NCBI RefSeq assembly: GCF_021117405.1
Contig: NZ_CP088251.1
Coordinates: 2,542,001 to 2,606,000, forward strand
Direction of reading: 5' to 3'
From: Frateuria edaphi
GTDB lineage: Bacteria; Pseudomonadota; Gammaproteobacteria; Xanthomonadales; Rhodanobacteraceae
Length of the DNA stretch: 64,000 nucleotides
The position numbers and the translations under genes were made by a program. Under the pieces are notes generated by a model. That model was not told the DNA's origin. It was given only the letters and a program-made list of their open reading frames with translations, and did no database searches. Shown here piece by piece: positions 19,291 through 27,175 of the stretch (within the stretch, counting starts at the first letter, position 1; each line of letters begins with the position of its first letter).

Positions 19291-20457
19291 ATGCGCCGCT
19301 TGTTGCTCCTGCTGCTTTGCCTTGCCGTCGCGCCGGTCGTTGCGCACGAGCACATGGCCATGTCCAAGGAGCCGCCGCTCGGCGCCAGCGCCGCATTCGA
19401 CACGCAGGGCCGGCTATGGGTGGTCGATGCGGCCGACGGCCACGTGCGCCTGCGCCATTCGGACGACCTGGGCAAGACCTTCAGCGCGCCGATGCCGGTC
19501 AACGCGACGCCCGAGCCGATCTACGCCGAAGGCGAGAACCGGCCCAAGCTGGCGTTCGGCCCTGATGGCGAAATCTACGTGAGCTGGTCGCAGCCGCGCG
19601 CGAAACCGTGGACCGGCTTCGTGCGCTTCGCCCGCTCGCTGGATGGCGGCACGCATTTCTCCATCCCCATCACCGTGCACCGCGACCGCGCCGAGATCAC
19701 CCATCGCTTCGATGCGCTGGCGGTCGACGGCAAGGGACGCGTCGTAATCGCCTGGATCGACAAGCGTGACCAGGCCGCGGCCGAGGCGGCGGGCAAGCCG
19801 TACCTGGGCGCCGCGGTGTACTACGCCTGGTCCGGCGACCGCGGTGCAAGCTTCGTACCCGAACGCAAGCTCGCCGCACACAGCTGCGAGTGCTGCCGCA
19901 TCGCGCTTTCGAAGACACCGAACGGTGAAGTCGTCGCGTTCTTCCGCGCCATCTACGGCGACAACATCCGCGATCACGCCTATGCCACGCTGCGTACGGA
20001 CGGCGGCCCAGCCCAAGCCGAACGCGCCACCTTCAGCGGCTGGCACATCGCCGGCTGCCCGCACCACGGCCCCGGCCTGGCGATCGGCAGCGACGGCACA
20101 CGCCACGCGGTCTGGTACGAGGCCAGCGGCAAGCCGACGATCTGGTACGGCCAGTTGCAGCCGGGCCAGCGTGCGGCGCACGCGCAGGCGATCGCCGGCG
20201 CAGGCGCGAGCCATGCCGACGTCGCCGTGCACGACGCCTCCGTGTGGATCGCATGGAACCAGGTCGACGCACAGGGGGAAGCGCTGATGCTGCGACGCTC
20301 GGATGACGGCGGCCTGCACTTCGGCCCGCCGCACGCGCTGGCGAACAGCACCGCGGCAGTCGGCTCGCCACAGTTGCTGCAGCACGACGGCCGCGCCTAC
20401 GTCGCCTGGAATACCGCAGCGGGCTTCCGCCTGCTGCCCGCGGGAGACACGCCGTGA
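19291..20457 (+). CDS. Exported sialidase-fold (BNR-like beta-propeller) protein with Cys/His motifs
   Basis: The 388-residue protein has a signal peptide (MRRLLLLLLCLAVAPVVA) after which the mature N-terminus would read HEHMAM, a run of potential metal ligands. The body has repeated BNR-like Asp-box strands (SDDLGKTFS, SLDGGTHFS, SGDRGASF, SDDGGLHFG), as in sialidase-fold propellers. It also carries H197-S-C-E-C-C202 and a GCPHH motif at about residues 255-259. No sialidase catalytic Arg triad was identified. A GGAAGGA ribosome site precedes the start. The next gene overlaps its stop. I infer a periplasmic metal-binding or chaperone role, not sugar cleavage. Confidence 0.8.
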   Translation: MRRLLLLLLCLAVAPVVAHEHMAMSKEPPLGASAAFDTQGRLWVVDAADGHVRLRHSDDLGKTFSAPMPVNATPEPIYAEGENRPKLAFGPDGEIYVSWSQPRAKPWTGFVRFARSLDGGTHFSIPITVHRDRAEITHRFDALAVDGKGRVVIAWIDKRDQAAAEAAGKPYLGAAVYYAWSGDRGASFVPERKLAAHSCECCRIALSKTPNGEVVAFFRAIYGDNIRDHAYATLRTDGGPAQAERATFSGWHIAGCPHHGPGLAIGSDGTRHAVWYEASGKPTIWYGQLQPGQRAAHAQAIAGAGASHADVAVHDASVWIAWNQVDAQGEALMLRRSDDGGLHFGPPHALANSTAAVGSPQLLQHDGRAYVAWNTAAGFRLLPAGDTP

Positions 20458-20918
20458 AGCGTTGGCTCGCCATCCTGTTGCTGGCTCCCGCCCTCGCAAC
20501 CGCCGGTTCGCTGAAGCCGCTGGCCGCCGCCGACGTCCCTGCCCTGCTCGCACCACCCGCGCACGGCGAACGCCTGATCGCGCTCTGGGCGCTGGATTGC
20601 GCGTATTGCGAACCGAACCTGCAGGCCCTCGCGCGATTGCAGCAGGCACATCCGGAGGCGATCGAGCTGGTCACCGTGGCCACCGACGACATGACGCACG
20701 AAGCGGCCATCGAAAAGCGCCTCGCCACCGCCGGCATGACCGCCTGGCCCGCTCGCGCCTACGCCGACGCCACGCCCGAGCGTCTGAACTATCTGCTTGA
20801 TCCCGAATGGGGCGGCGAGACGCCGCGCGTGCTGGTCATCCGCGCCGATGGCTCACGCCACGGTTACAGCGGCGAGCTGACCACAAAACAGCTGCAAGCC
20901 CTCACCCTCGACCCATAG
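20454..20918 (+). CDS. Exported thioredoxin-like (TlpA/DsbE-type) protein
   Basis: A GTG start overlapping the preceding stop by 4 bp gives 154 residues. A signal peptide (MKRWLAILLLAPALATA) is followed by a thioredoxin-like fold with WALDCAYC, the C49-x-x-C52 redox pair, and the cis-Pro region near ETPRVLVIRADG. It is probably a periplasmic thiol-disulfide reductant serving the Cys-rich propeller protein encoded just upstream. The three-gene order receptor, propeller, thioredoxin with 15-bp and -4-bp spacings indicates one operon. Confidence 0.82.
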   Translation: MKRWLAILLLAPALATAGSLKPLAAADVPALLAPPAHGERLIALWALDCAYCEPNLQALARLQQAHPEAIELVTVATDDMTHEAAIEKRLATAGMTAWPARAYADATPERLNYLLDPEWGGETPRVLVIRADGSRHGYSGELTTKQLQALTLDP

Positions 20919-20976
20919 GGTGGCTTCAGCCCACCTTGCCCTCCGTCGTGGCTAGGTCGGAGGGCCGAAGCCCACG
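20915..20976. repeat. GTAG-type palindromic repeat pair after the thioredoxin gene
   Basis: ATAGGGTGGCTTCAGCCCACC (20915-20935, one base over twenty as a whole element) and a second arm pair GGTCGGAGGGCCGAAGCCCACGC (20955-20976) repeat the GTGGGCTNNAGCCCAC theme of the left flank. They lie just outside the island boundary. Confidence 0.6.
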
Positions 20977-20990
20977 CTGGGAAAGCCGTG

Positions 20991-21036
20991 GCCAGACATG
21001 CAAAACGCCCCATTCGGGGCGTTTTGCATGTCTGGC
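20991..21036. terminator. Long perfect hairpin, probable original tRNA-Ser terminator
   Basis: A perfect 21-bp stem (20991-21011 with 21016-21036, loop ATTC) has AAAACGCCCC / GGGGCGTTTT at its tip. Its right arm ends in TCTGGC, the start of attL. Read on the minus strand directly after attL, it would have been the terminator of tRNA-Ser(GCT) before the island inserted. It now also lies downstream of the plus-strand thioredoxin gene. Confidence 0.75.
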
Positions 21037-21049
21037 GGAGAGAGAGGGA
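21031..21049. other. attL (direct repeat of tRNA-Ser 3' end)
   Basis: TCTGGCGGAGAGAGAGGGA is identical to 43715-43733. It contains the complement of the tRNA 3' CCA end and acceptor/T-arm strand. Sequence on both sides diverges from the right copy at once. Confidence 0.88.
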
Positions 21050-21240
21050 GATGATTCTCTCTCAACCCCACCAAGCCCTTGCGGCGCTTGGCCCGCCGGA
21101 AAGTTTGACCTCCGGTGTTGACCAAGTTCGGCGAACCGTATCAGGGAGCCTTGCTCTGCAGCAACCACTCGACCCTTGAAACGGCCGAGCCCGCCCAAAC
21201 GTGAAAATTTGGTCCATGTGGACCGCTAGAGGCGACCAGC

Positions 21241-21528
21241 ATGACTCAGCAGGAGAAGGAACTGGAACACGCCAAGGGCGATTGGTCCAAGCACGACAAC
21301 AAGCGCTACATCGGCAAGATCGATCGTGTGAATGTATCGCTCAGTGAATCCTGGGAGGTCGAATACTTCATCGACCATTACATTCAGACCCGTGGGTTCC
21401 CCATCACTAACGGAAACCGGAACAAAGTCGTTGGCGCGTTGGAGAACTTCACCGGTCGCGCGCCTTACAAACGCGACGAATTGAATGCTTACCTGGACAA
21501 GCTTTGGGGTTTGTCGCCCAAGGTCTAA
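21241..21528 (+). CDS. Small protein of unknown function (weak DUF3606-like resemblance)
   Basis: The 95-residue charged, soluble protein starts after GAGGCGACCAGC. The middle part (RVNVSLSESWEVEYFIDHYI) loosely recalls DUF3606 proteins, which share a short VNxxxxxEVxYW-like pattern, but I would not rely on this. It is the first gene inside the left end of the island and is followed by a good terminator, so it is a single-gene unit. Function unknown. Confidence 0.7.
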   Translation: MTQQEKELEHAKGDWSKHDNKRYIGKIDRVNVSLSESWEVEYFIDHYIQTRGFPITNGNRNKVVGALENFTGRAPYKRDELNAYLDKLWGLSPKV

Positions 21529-21536
21529 ACCGGACC

Positions 21537-21570
21537 AGAGGGGCGCTGCTGCGTGGCGCGCCCTCTTTTT
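21537..21570 (+). terminator. Terminator after the 95-aa gene
   Basis: AGAGGGGCGC pairs with GCGCGCCCTCT (one bulge) across a 9-nt loop and is followed by TTTTT. Confidence 0.7.
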
Positions 21571-21588
21571 GCCCTGTCCAAATAGCAG

Positions 21589-22293
21589 TTACCACGAAAG
21601 CGGATCGGCGAAGGTGTCTGCGTGGCTTGGGGCGTGGGCTCGGTAACGTCGTTCCCATGCTTGCTTCAACAGGTCCACATCACGCAACCCAGTGGTTCGC
21701 ACAAAATCGAGGTAAGGCTCAAGGCCGCGCGCCGAGCACTCATAGATGTCGCCGCGAAAGTTCATCGCAAACGCCCGGGACGAGAACCGCCAGCCTTCTT
21801 TGGGTGACCAACTATCCTCGCCGCTGCCCTCACAATCATCAGGGATCTCATTAGAGCTCTCGCTGTCCGACTGCTCCCATCTGGCTTGCGCCACCTCACA
21901 CCACCGATCCCGCTGCTCTCGCTTGAAGCACTGGGGCTCAACGCGGGCAAGGCCAGCCAAGACACCGATGAGGTTGCTGTAAACAAACACTGCCGGGACT
22001 CGGTAGACCACGTCAGCCTTTCCGGCAGAGACGATGAACACCGTTCGCCACCGATCCCTGCCCAAGTCGTGATGCTGTCCGTCCACTTCGATGGCGACCC
22101 GCCGTCCCGGCCTGGTCAGTAGAAGATCGAGCCGGAACGGGCCCGCTTCCGTATCAACCCAGACTTGCGTAGTGAGTTGAACCCCCGGGGCCAATGAATC
22201 GCGCAAGCGCTCACCCAATGCTTCTTCAGGGTCGCTTTCATATGCCGTCTGGGTCCGAGCTAGCCGTGCGATAGCAGCGCTGATGTGTTCCAT
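21589..22293 (-). CDS. Putative PD-(D/E)XK (DUF559/Vsr-like) nuclease
   Basis: The 234-residue protein has a region at about residues 20-95 with the spacing of a PD-(D/E)XK core: E24 and LGERLRDSL, then FRLDLLLTRPGRRVAIEVDGQHHD, where D-x(12)-E-V-D matches DUF559/Vsr-like proteins. RDRWRT then follows as in that group. The rest is not recognized. It lies 86 bp downstream of an XRE regulator gene on the same strand. It could be a restriction-type or repair endonuclease. Catalysis is inferred only from motif spacing. Confidence 0.65.
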   Translation of the reverse strand: MEHISAAIARLARTQTAYESDPEEALGERLRDSLAPGVQLTTQVWVDTEAGPFRLDLLLTRPGRRVAIEVDGQHHDLGRDRWRTVFIVSAGKADVVYRVPAVFVYSNLIGVLAGLARVEPQCFKREQRDRWCEVAQARWEQSDSESSNEIPDDCEGSGEDSWSPKEGWRFSSRAFAMNFRGDIYECSARGLEPYLDFVRTTGLRDVDLLKQAWERRYRAHAPSHADTFADPLSW

Positions 22294-22379
22294 GGGATCA
22301 GCCTACTACCTACGTTCTCAGTCGACGAGACAATAAGTCTGTGGATAAAGCTTGTTTCCGTTTTAGAGCGACGAGTCCG

Positions 22380-22667
22380 TCATGGCGGGGCTTTGCCGGT
22401 GCGCAAGGTCTTTTCGACCTCTCGAGCCCAAGCGACCAGGTCCGTGCCACAAGCTTTGCACCAATCCCGGATCTGCAGCCCATCTAGCCTGACCGCACCT
22501 CGCTCGGCCGCGGTGACGTAGTTCTGCGACCTTCCCAATAGATCGCCCAGGTCTTTTTGCGTGAGCCCTGCCCGCGTTCTCACAGCACGCAGAGTCGCCA
22601 AGAACGCTTGGTTCTCCGGTCGATACAGGGACTTCTGTGCTCGTTCCGACAGCCGGTCGACAGCCAT
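22380..22667 (-). CDS. XRE-family transcriptional regulator
   Basis: The 95-residue protein has a helix-turn-helix of the XRE/HipB type at about residues 25-80 (RTRAGLTQKDLGDLLGRSQNYVTAAERG). GGGAG lies 7 nt upstream of the ATG. The AT-rich stretch upstream (22710-22750) has two TGTTTA direct repeats 24 bp apart (22715 and 22739) that could be its operator. It probably controls itself, the nuclease-like gene downstream and perhaps the divergent exported-protein gene. Confidence 0.85.
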   Translation of the reverse strand: MAVDRLSERAQKSLYRPENQAFLATLRAVRTRAGLTQKDLGDLLGRSQNYVTAAERGAVRLDGLQIRDWCKACGTDLVAWAREVEKTLRTGKAPP

Positions 22668-22843
22668 GTGCCCGCTCCCACGTTGGATCGGACACGCACG
22701 CTATGACTCAAAACTGTTTACACCGAGTTTGTGTTTTTGTTTAGTATCGATTCCGATTCGCGACGCTAGTCTCGAAATCGCCAAGGACGGTGCGGGTGGC
22801 CTTGGCATGGATCGCCACACACCCGCGGAACAGGGGTTTCGAG

Positions 22844-23605
22844 ATGATCAAACATTGGATCCAGGGCACGGCCGCCGCGCTGCTAGCGCTATGCCTCACG
22901 CCGCTCCACGCCCAGGACAGCGGGCTCAAAGGCTTCCTCCACCGCGCCAGTTCGGCGATCACGCACACGGCCTCAAAGGTTCTGAGGGGCCCGGCAAACG
23001 GAGCAAGCGCCAACGCAGCCGGACCGGCGACAACCGACGGGGCCTACTACCGTCCCGTCAGCCCGTCCAAGTCCGGCGACATCGTCGGCATTTTCGCGCA
23101 CCACAAGGTGGGCGACGCGTGGCCGCGGGTCGCGATCAAATTCACGGAAGCCGGAACGAACCTCGCGTGCTGGACCGCCACTGCCCGGGTGTGGCGCTCG
23201 GCCACTCGTCATCACGACGAAACCTTTCAGGTCTGTAACGCCCCCTTGGCGTTCACCGATGCGATGGGACAAACGCGCTACATGACGGCGCCGGAAGACA
23301 GCATCGGCAACGGCCAAGGCCGGCTCCAACTGCTCACGGCGCAGAACATCCAGGGGATCTCGCACGTCGACACCGCCGTTGGCGGCGTGCGCAACATGGG
23401 CCCAAACCCGCCCCACATGCTTTTCGATCTGGGGGACGCCACCGAGTCCGGGCCGTTCGCGCACCAGTATCACGAAATTCTCATTCGCCTCATGTGGATC
23501 ACCAGCTGGATGAGCCACGCCGATCCGGTGTTGGACAACAACTCCGGCAAAACCCTTTGGATCGTCGGCGTCGATCCCGCCGGTAACCACAACCTGCGCC
23601 GCTGA
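22844..23605 (+). CDS. Exported protein of unknown function
   Basis: Starting at the ATG at 22844, the 253-residue product has a signal peptide (MIKHWIQGTAAALLALCLTPLHA, cleaved near AQD). The mature part has no motif I recognize. It contains few cysteines and a stretch AVGGVRNMGPNPPHMLFDLG. It precedes a membrane protein gene by 11 bp, so the two are co-transcribed and may act together at the envelope. It could be an entry-exclusion-like, adhesion or effector protein. No function is assigned. Confidence 0.75.
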   Translation: MIKHWIQGTAAALLALCLTPLHAQDSGLKGFLHRASSAITHTASKVLRGPANGASANAAGPATTDGAYYRPVSPSKSGDIVGIFAHHKVGDAWPRVAIKFTEAGTNLACWTATARVWRSATRHHDETFQVCNAPLAFTDAMGQTRYMTAPEDSIGNGQGRLQLLTAQNIQGISHVDTAVGGVRNMGPNPPHMLFDLGDATESGPFAHQYHEILIRLMWITSWMSHADPVLDNNSGKTLWIVGVDPAGNHNLRR

Positions 23606-23616
23606 GGGAGCCTCCA

Positions 23617-24258
23617 ATGAGCGGACTGCTGACTTTCCTAGCGCTGCTGATTGCCGCGGGCGGCTTCGTTATTCACTATTTCGGCAGCAAGTCGAGCCGC
23701 GGACCCGTCTTTGAGGTCCGCGAAGCCGGCGGTTGGGCGACGCTCATCGCCACGCCCGCGGCGTTGCCCTTTCGCCTCACCGTTGTTTCGATGGGCTTGG
23801 CAATCATCCCCGCCTGGATCGTGGGCGGGATGATTTACGCACGCAACCCCGAAAGTTCGGCCGCGCCCATTGCTGGGTTCCTTACGTGGATTCTCGCGGG
23901 GGTGCTGATCCGCCAAATGTGGCAGGGTTACCACGACCACCGGCGAAAGGTCGTGCGCGAGCCGTTGAAGGTGTCCACCGAAGGCATCCGGGTTGGCACG
24001 ACCTACATCCCCGCCGACCAGGTCCTTTCGCTGGTCCGCAGCAACGCGCAAGACGGCCGAACTGTCGTGATCGGCGGGAACGGCGTGGCGGCAGGGGTCG
24101 GTCACATGGCGGCCCAAACCCTTTCGTTGTTGGCGGGTGTGAGCTACACGGTTGAGGTGGATCACCTTGGCCAACGCACCGTGCTGGCGGGCGGACTGAC
24201 CGACGCCCAAGCGAATGCCGTGGCTACCGAACTTGCGCGCCGGTTGGCGCGCTTCTAG
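23617..24258 (+). CDS. Membrane protein of unknown function with a PH-like C-terminal region
   Basis: The 213-residue protein has three hydrophobic segments at about residues 3-22, 55-75 and 85-105 (LTVVSMGLAIIPAWIVGGMI). A soluble C-terminal half follows with a beta-rich pattern (VSTEGIRVGTTYIPADQVLSLV, in two parts) that resembles small bacterial PH-like domains. It follows the exported protein gene by 11 bp and is closed by a terminator. Function unknown. Confidence 0.72.
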   Translation: MSGLLTFLALLIAAGGFVIHYFGSKSSRGPVFEVREAGGWATLIATPAALPFRLTVVSMGLAIIPAWIVGGMIYARNPESSAAPIAGFLTWILAGVLIRQMWQGYHDHRRKVVREPLKVSTEGIRVGTTYIPADQVLSLVRSNAQDGRTVVIGGNGVAAGVGHMAAQTLSLLAGVSYTVEVDHLGQRTVLAGGLTDAQANAVATELARRLARF

Positions 24259-24284
24259 CTGCTTTATTCATCGCCGGAGAACGC

Positions 24285-24313
24285 AAAGGCCGCCCTGTGA
24301 GGCGGCTTTTGTT
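24285..24313 (+). terminator. Terminator after the exported/membrane protein pair
   Basis: AAAGGCCGCC pairs with GGCGGCTTT (one bulged G), loop CTGTGA, followed by TTGTTT. Confidence 0.7.
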
Positions 24314-24353
24314 TGTCCGTGGCGGGGACAGTGTCCGGAAAATTGGGCGGACA
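24314..24353. repeat. Two adjacent TGTCC/GGACA inverted repeats
   Basis: TGTCC-N7-GGACA (24314-24330) is followed directly by TGTCCG-N10-CGGACA (24332-24353). They lie in the 464-bp gap (24259-24722) before the first integrase gene. They could be operators, an excision-control site or a decayed transposon end. The rest of the gap shows a terminator and a candidate promoter only. Confidence 0.5.
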
Positions 24354-24665
24354 AAAACTGCTTGGCTGGTGGAGGTTTAGTTGAAAAAGGGCGGTGATGC
24401 ATTTAGACCCTACCTATTCGCCTGGACCGCTTCGGGGAGCAAAAAACGAGCGATTTTCGGGCAGGCGCATGGGGAACCTCCGATCCACACCCGAACTTCT
24501 CACAAGCGACAGAACTGTCAACCGGCCGGGTGCGCACGGTCGGAACGCTAACCTTAGCGATCCGGCCCCGGCACCCGACGAGCGCGAAAAAATTCTTTGC
24601 ACGCGCCAGCTCAAGCCCCACGTCGATTCGTCGGAAACTGCGTCACAACAAGCAAAAATCAGGGG

Positions 24666-24693
24666 TTGACAGCCCTCTGACCTCGGCTAGAAC
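24666..24693 (+). promoter_or_regulatory. Candidate promoter of the first integrase gene
   Basis: TTGACA (perfect -35) and TAGAAC (4 of 6 matches to -10) are separated by 16 bp, 30 bp upstream of the ATG at 24723. Confidence 0.4.
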
Positions 24694-24722
24694 CACGCAC
24701 CCAACTGCTGCGTTCTGCCGCC

Positions 24723-26411
24723 ATGCTCTCCTCCTCCACCGCTTTGGAAGGCCCCACACACGAGCCGCATCTCTATGACCTAGTCGCCACCCGCGACGGG
24801 CTGCGCGTGTCACCCACATGCGTGGATGGGCATCTGCTGGTGATGGAGCTGCTGGATCGTCTCGGCCTGGCCGATCGGTTAAAAGCCGACGAAAGCGGTT
24901 CTGCAGGCGGCCAAGGTGCGCGCGGCGACTGGAATGGCGGCGCCTTGCCGATCCTCCTTACGCCGGCAGCGCCTCGGCAAGCGACACCGCCCGCTCAGCC
25001 ACCGCGGCGCACCGTCGGTGCCACCGTCGCCCACCCGAGCGTGTCCCAGAAGCTCCACGAAGCCGATCAGGCCACCGCCAACGAAGAGCCGAAGCCGAAT
25101 ACTGTCCCTTTGCCAAAGGCGTCACTTGAGCCCAGCCCAGAGCCGGCTCCCTCCACAGCGTCCGCGCCCGCCAAACCGGGGGCTCCGCGACTGCTCAGCG
25201 AACTCACGGCCCTTCACCTGGCCAACCTGGCGCGCGGGCCGAAGAAGGCCACCTCCCCCGTCACGGATCGCCGCTACATCCTCAACCTCCTGCTCGACGT
25301 CCTGGGCGACAAACCGGTGGCCGAGATCACGGCCGCTGATGCCAACCGGTTTGCCGATGTCCTGGCGTCGTGGCCATGCCGGCTGACCCACCATCCGGAG
25401 TTGAAGGGGTTGCCGGCCGCACGCGTCGCTGCCATCACGAAAAAGAAGCGCCTGCCGGTCATCCAACGAGGCACCCAGGGCAAGCACATCATGGGCTTGA
25501 GCGCGTTCTTCAATTGGTGCGTGGACACCGGCGCCATCCCGGAGAACCCGTTCCACTACGTCCAGACGTCCCGCTACCGGGATCAGGTGCCCAAGAAAAA
25601 GGACATCTTCTCCGCGCAGGACCTTCAAACGATTTTCGCCCCGTCGCACCTCGGCCGTCATTCCGAGCCCCACAAGTATTGGGTGCCGTTGATCGCCCTG
25701 TTCACGGGTATGCGGGTCAACGAGATCGCCCAGCTCTACGTGGAGGACATCCTGACCACCACGGAGACGGATGCGGAAGGCCAGGAGCACACGATCCTGT
25801 ATTTCGACATCACGCCCTTCCGCGAGGGTCAGAGCATCAAAACTTGCTACTCCATGCGTCGGATCCCGATCCACGCACGCCTGCTGGAACTGGGCTTCGA
25901 GCGCTACGTGGCCGACGTGAAAGCGTCCGGCGCCGTCCACCTGTTCCCCGGGCTCGTCTGGGAGGAAGGCGGCCCGGGCCGGGTGGTGTCCCGCTGGTTC
26001 AACGATTACCACCTGCGTCGAACCTGCGGCATCACCAGTGCCAAGAAGTCGCTGCATTGCTTCCGTCACACGCTGACCACCCGATGCGAGCGCGCCCATG
26101 TGCCGAAGAGTGTGATCCAGACGATCAACGGCCACAGCGACGGGCAAGGCGTGGACGCCCGCACCTATGTCGCTCGCGGCTCGCTCCTGGAATGTAAACA
26201 GGCCTTGGAGCGGCTGACCTACCCGCCACTGGACCTGGTGCCATACGCCTCAGAGCGTTTTGCGGCCTACTTGGCTCAGACAGCTGCGCAGGAAAGTCAC
26301 GCCACCCGGTTGGCCGCGGAAGGGAAGCCCATCGCGCGCAAGCGGGGGCGGCGGCCCAAGCTACAAACACAGGATCTACGCGCGGGCATCTCCTGTGTCG
26401 GCGGCACCTGA
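24723..26411 (+). CDS. Tyrosine recombinase (integrase), left copy
   Basis: The 562-residue protein has a Pro/Ala-rich N-terminal extension (to about residue 150), a SAM-like core-binding domain (about 155-290) and a catalytic domain. All expected residues can be placed: Arg331 in TGMRVNEI, His445-x-x-Arg448 in LHCFRH, His471 in NGHSDG and Tyr482 in DARTYV. A C-terminal basic tail follows. It is large for an integrase, like those of Xanthomonas/Pseudomonas islands. It lies 3.7 kb from attL and not beside the tRNA, so it may belong to an older or nested element. Its 3' end overlaps the convergent gene by 36 bp. Confidence 0.92.
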   Translation: MLSSSTALEGPTHEPHLYDLVATRDGLRVSPTCVDGHLLVMELLDRLGLADRLKADESGSAGGQGARGDWNGGALPILLTPAAPRQATPPAQPPRRTVGATVAHPSVSQKLHEADQATANEEPKPNTVPLPKASLEPSPEPAPSTASAPAKPGAPRLLSELTALHLANLARGPKKATSPVTDRRYILNLLLDVLGDKPVAEITAADANRFADVLASWPCRLTHHPELKGLPAARVAAITKKKRLPVIQRGTQGKHIMGLSAFFNWCVDTGAIPENPFHYVQTSRYRDQVPKKKDIFSAQDLQTIFAPSHLGRHSEPHKYWVPLIALFTGMRVNEIAQLYVEDILTTTETDAEGQEHTILYFDITPFREGQSIKTCYSMRRIPIHARLLELGFERYVADVKASGAVHLFPGLVWEEGGPGRVVSRWFNDYHLRRTCGITSAKKSLHCFRHTLTTRCERAHVPKSVIQTINGHSDGQGVDARTYVARGSLLECKQALERLTYPPLDLVPYASERFAAYLAQTAAQESHATRLAAEGKPIARKRGRRPKLQTQDLRAGISCVGGT

Positions 26412-27017
26412 TGGCATCCGTCCGCGCAAGAATAGGTCGTCCGCCTCGACCATCATTTTCATGGCGCGTCCCGTGTCGCCAACAATGCCGCCGACCACGT
26501 CCACTGCCGCCATCGTGGCCACCCAAACACCGATGCTCAGCGCGTTGGCGAGATCATCCCGGGTGTATTGAGGACCCACGCTCGATGTTCCTATCCTCAG
26601 CCCCAAGTGCTCGATCCCACCATGCGTCATTGCGTTCATCCGCCGGACCAGGTTCTGCAAGTCTTTTTTTCGTGGGCCTGTTGGGTTTTCATCTCCAATG
26701 CGGCGAAGGAGCGGTTCGAGCGTGTGGGTCATACGCCCTCTCTTGAAGGCGTCCAGTTGATCCTCGCTGGCCTGGTAAAGCAACCAGTAACCCAACGCGA
26801 AGCCCTCAACTGCGCATCGAAGCAACGCCAAGGCGGAACCATAGGCCTGGGCACCGGCCAGCACGGTCATGGCCCGCTGATGCTCCAACGCCAAACCATA
26901 GGCCGCACCTGCAAGCCGATTCCGCACGGTCGGCTCCAGCTGGCGCCCTTGGACGTGTTCGGCCGCCCACGCCGCGGCGTCCACAGCACTTCGGTATGCC
27001 AGATCAAGCTCGCTCAT
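26376..27017 (-). CDS. Helical protein of unknown function (DUF6988/DUF5677-like, possibly HEPN-related)
   Basis: The 213-residue protein is almost entirely helical. AAGGA precedes its ATG by 8 nt. The stretch VRRMNAMTHGG contains an Arg followed by an Asn and His in the kind of R-x(4-6)-H spacing seen in HEPN-like toxins and DUF5677-like proteins, but the family match is weak and made by eye. It diverges from the SMC-like ATPase gene (159 bp between starts), so the pair may share a control region and a function. Its 3' end overlaps the integrase 3' end. Confidence 0.65.
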   Translation of the reverse strand: MSELDLAYRSAVDAAAWAAEHVQGRQLEPTVRNRLAGAAYGLALEHQRAMTVLAGAQAYGSALALLRCAVEGFALGYWLLYQASEDQLDAFKRGRMTHTLEPLLRRIGDENPTGPRKKDLQNLVRRMNAMTHGGIEHLGLRIGTSSVGPQYTRDDLANALSIGVWVATMAAVDVVGGIVGDTGRAMKMMVEADDLFLRGRMPSGAADTGDARA

Positions 27018-27175
27018 GATTGAATTCCTTCACGTGGTCACGAGCCTGACCCGTTGGCTGGAAAATCTTCCACTGAGTGACCGCTAGTCTGAGACAGACC
27101 GGCCGCCATAACTGGCAACCCGGCCACTGCCCCGTAGAGATGCCTTAACCTTGCCCCACAGGAATGGGGGCCACG

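Noticed and set aside
15895..19353. 1152-codon open frame on the minus strand
   Set aside because: It is antisense to the kinase, response regulator and TonB receptor genes. High GC makes long shadow frames, and its translation shows no domain.
19291..20457. Functional sialidase
   Set aside because: The Asp-box strands fit the fold, but no catalytic Arg triad or Tyr/Glu pair was recognized and the Cys/His motifs suggest another role.
27164..27175. Start of the SMC-like gene at 27164
   Set aside because: The ribosome-site-like GGAATGGGGG is better placed for the ATG at 27176. The longer start remains possible but less likely.
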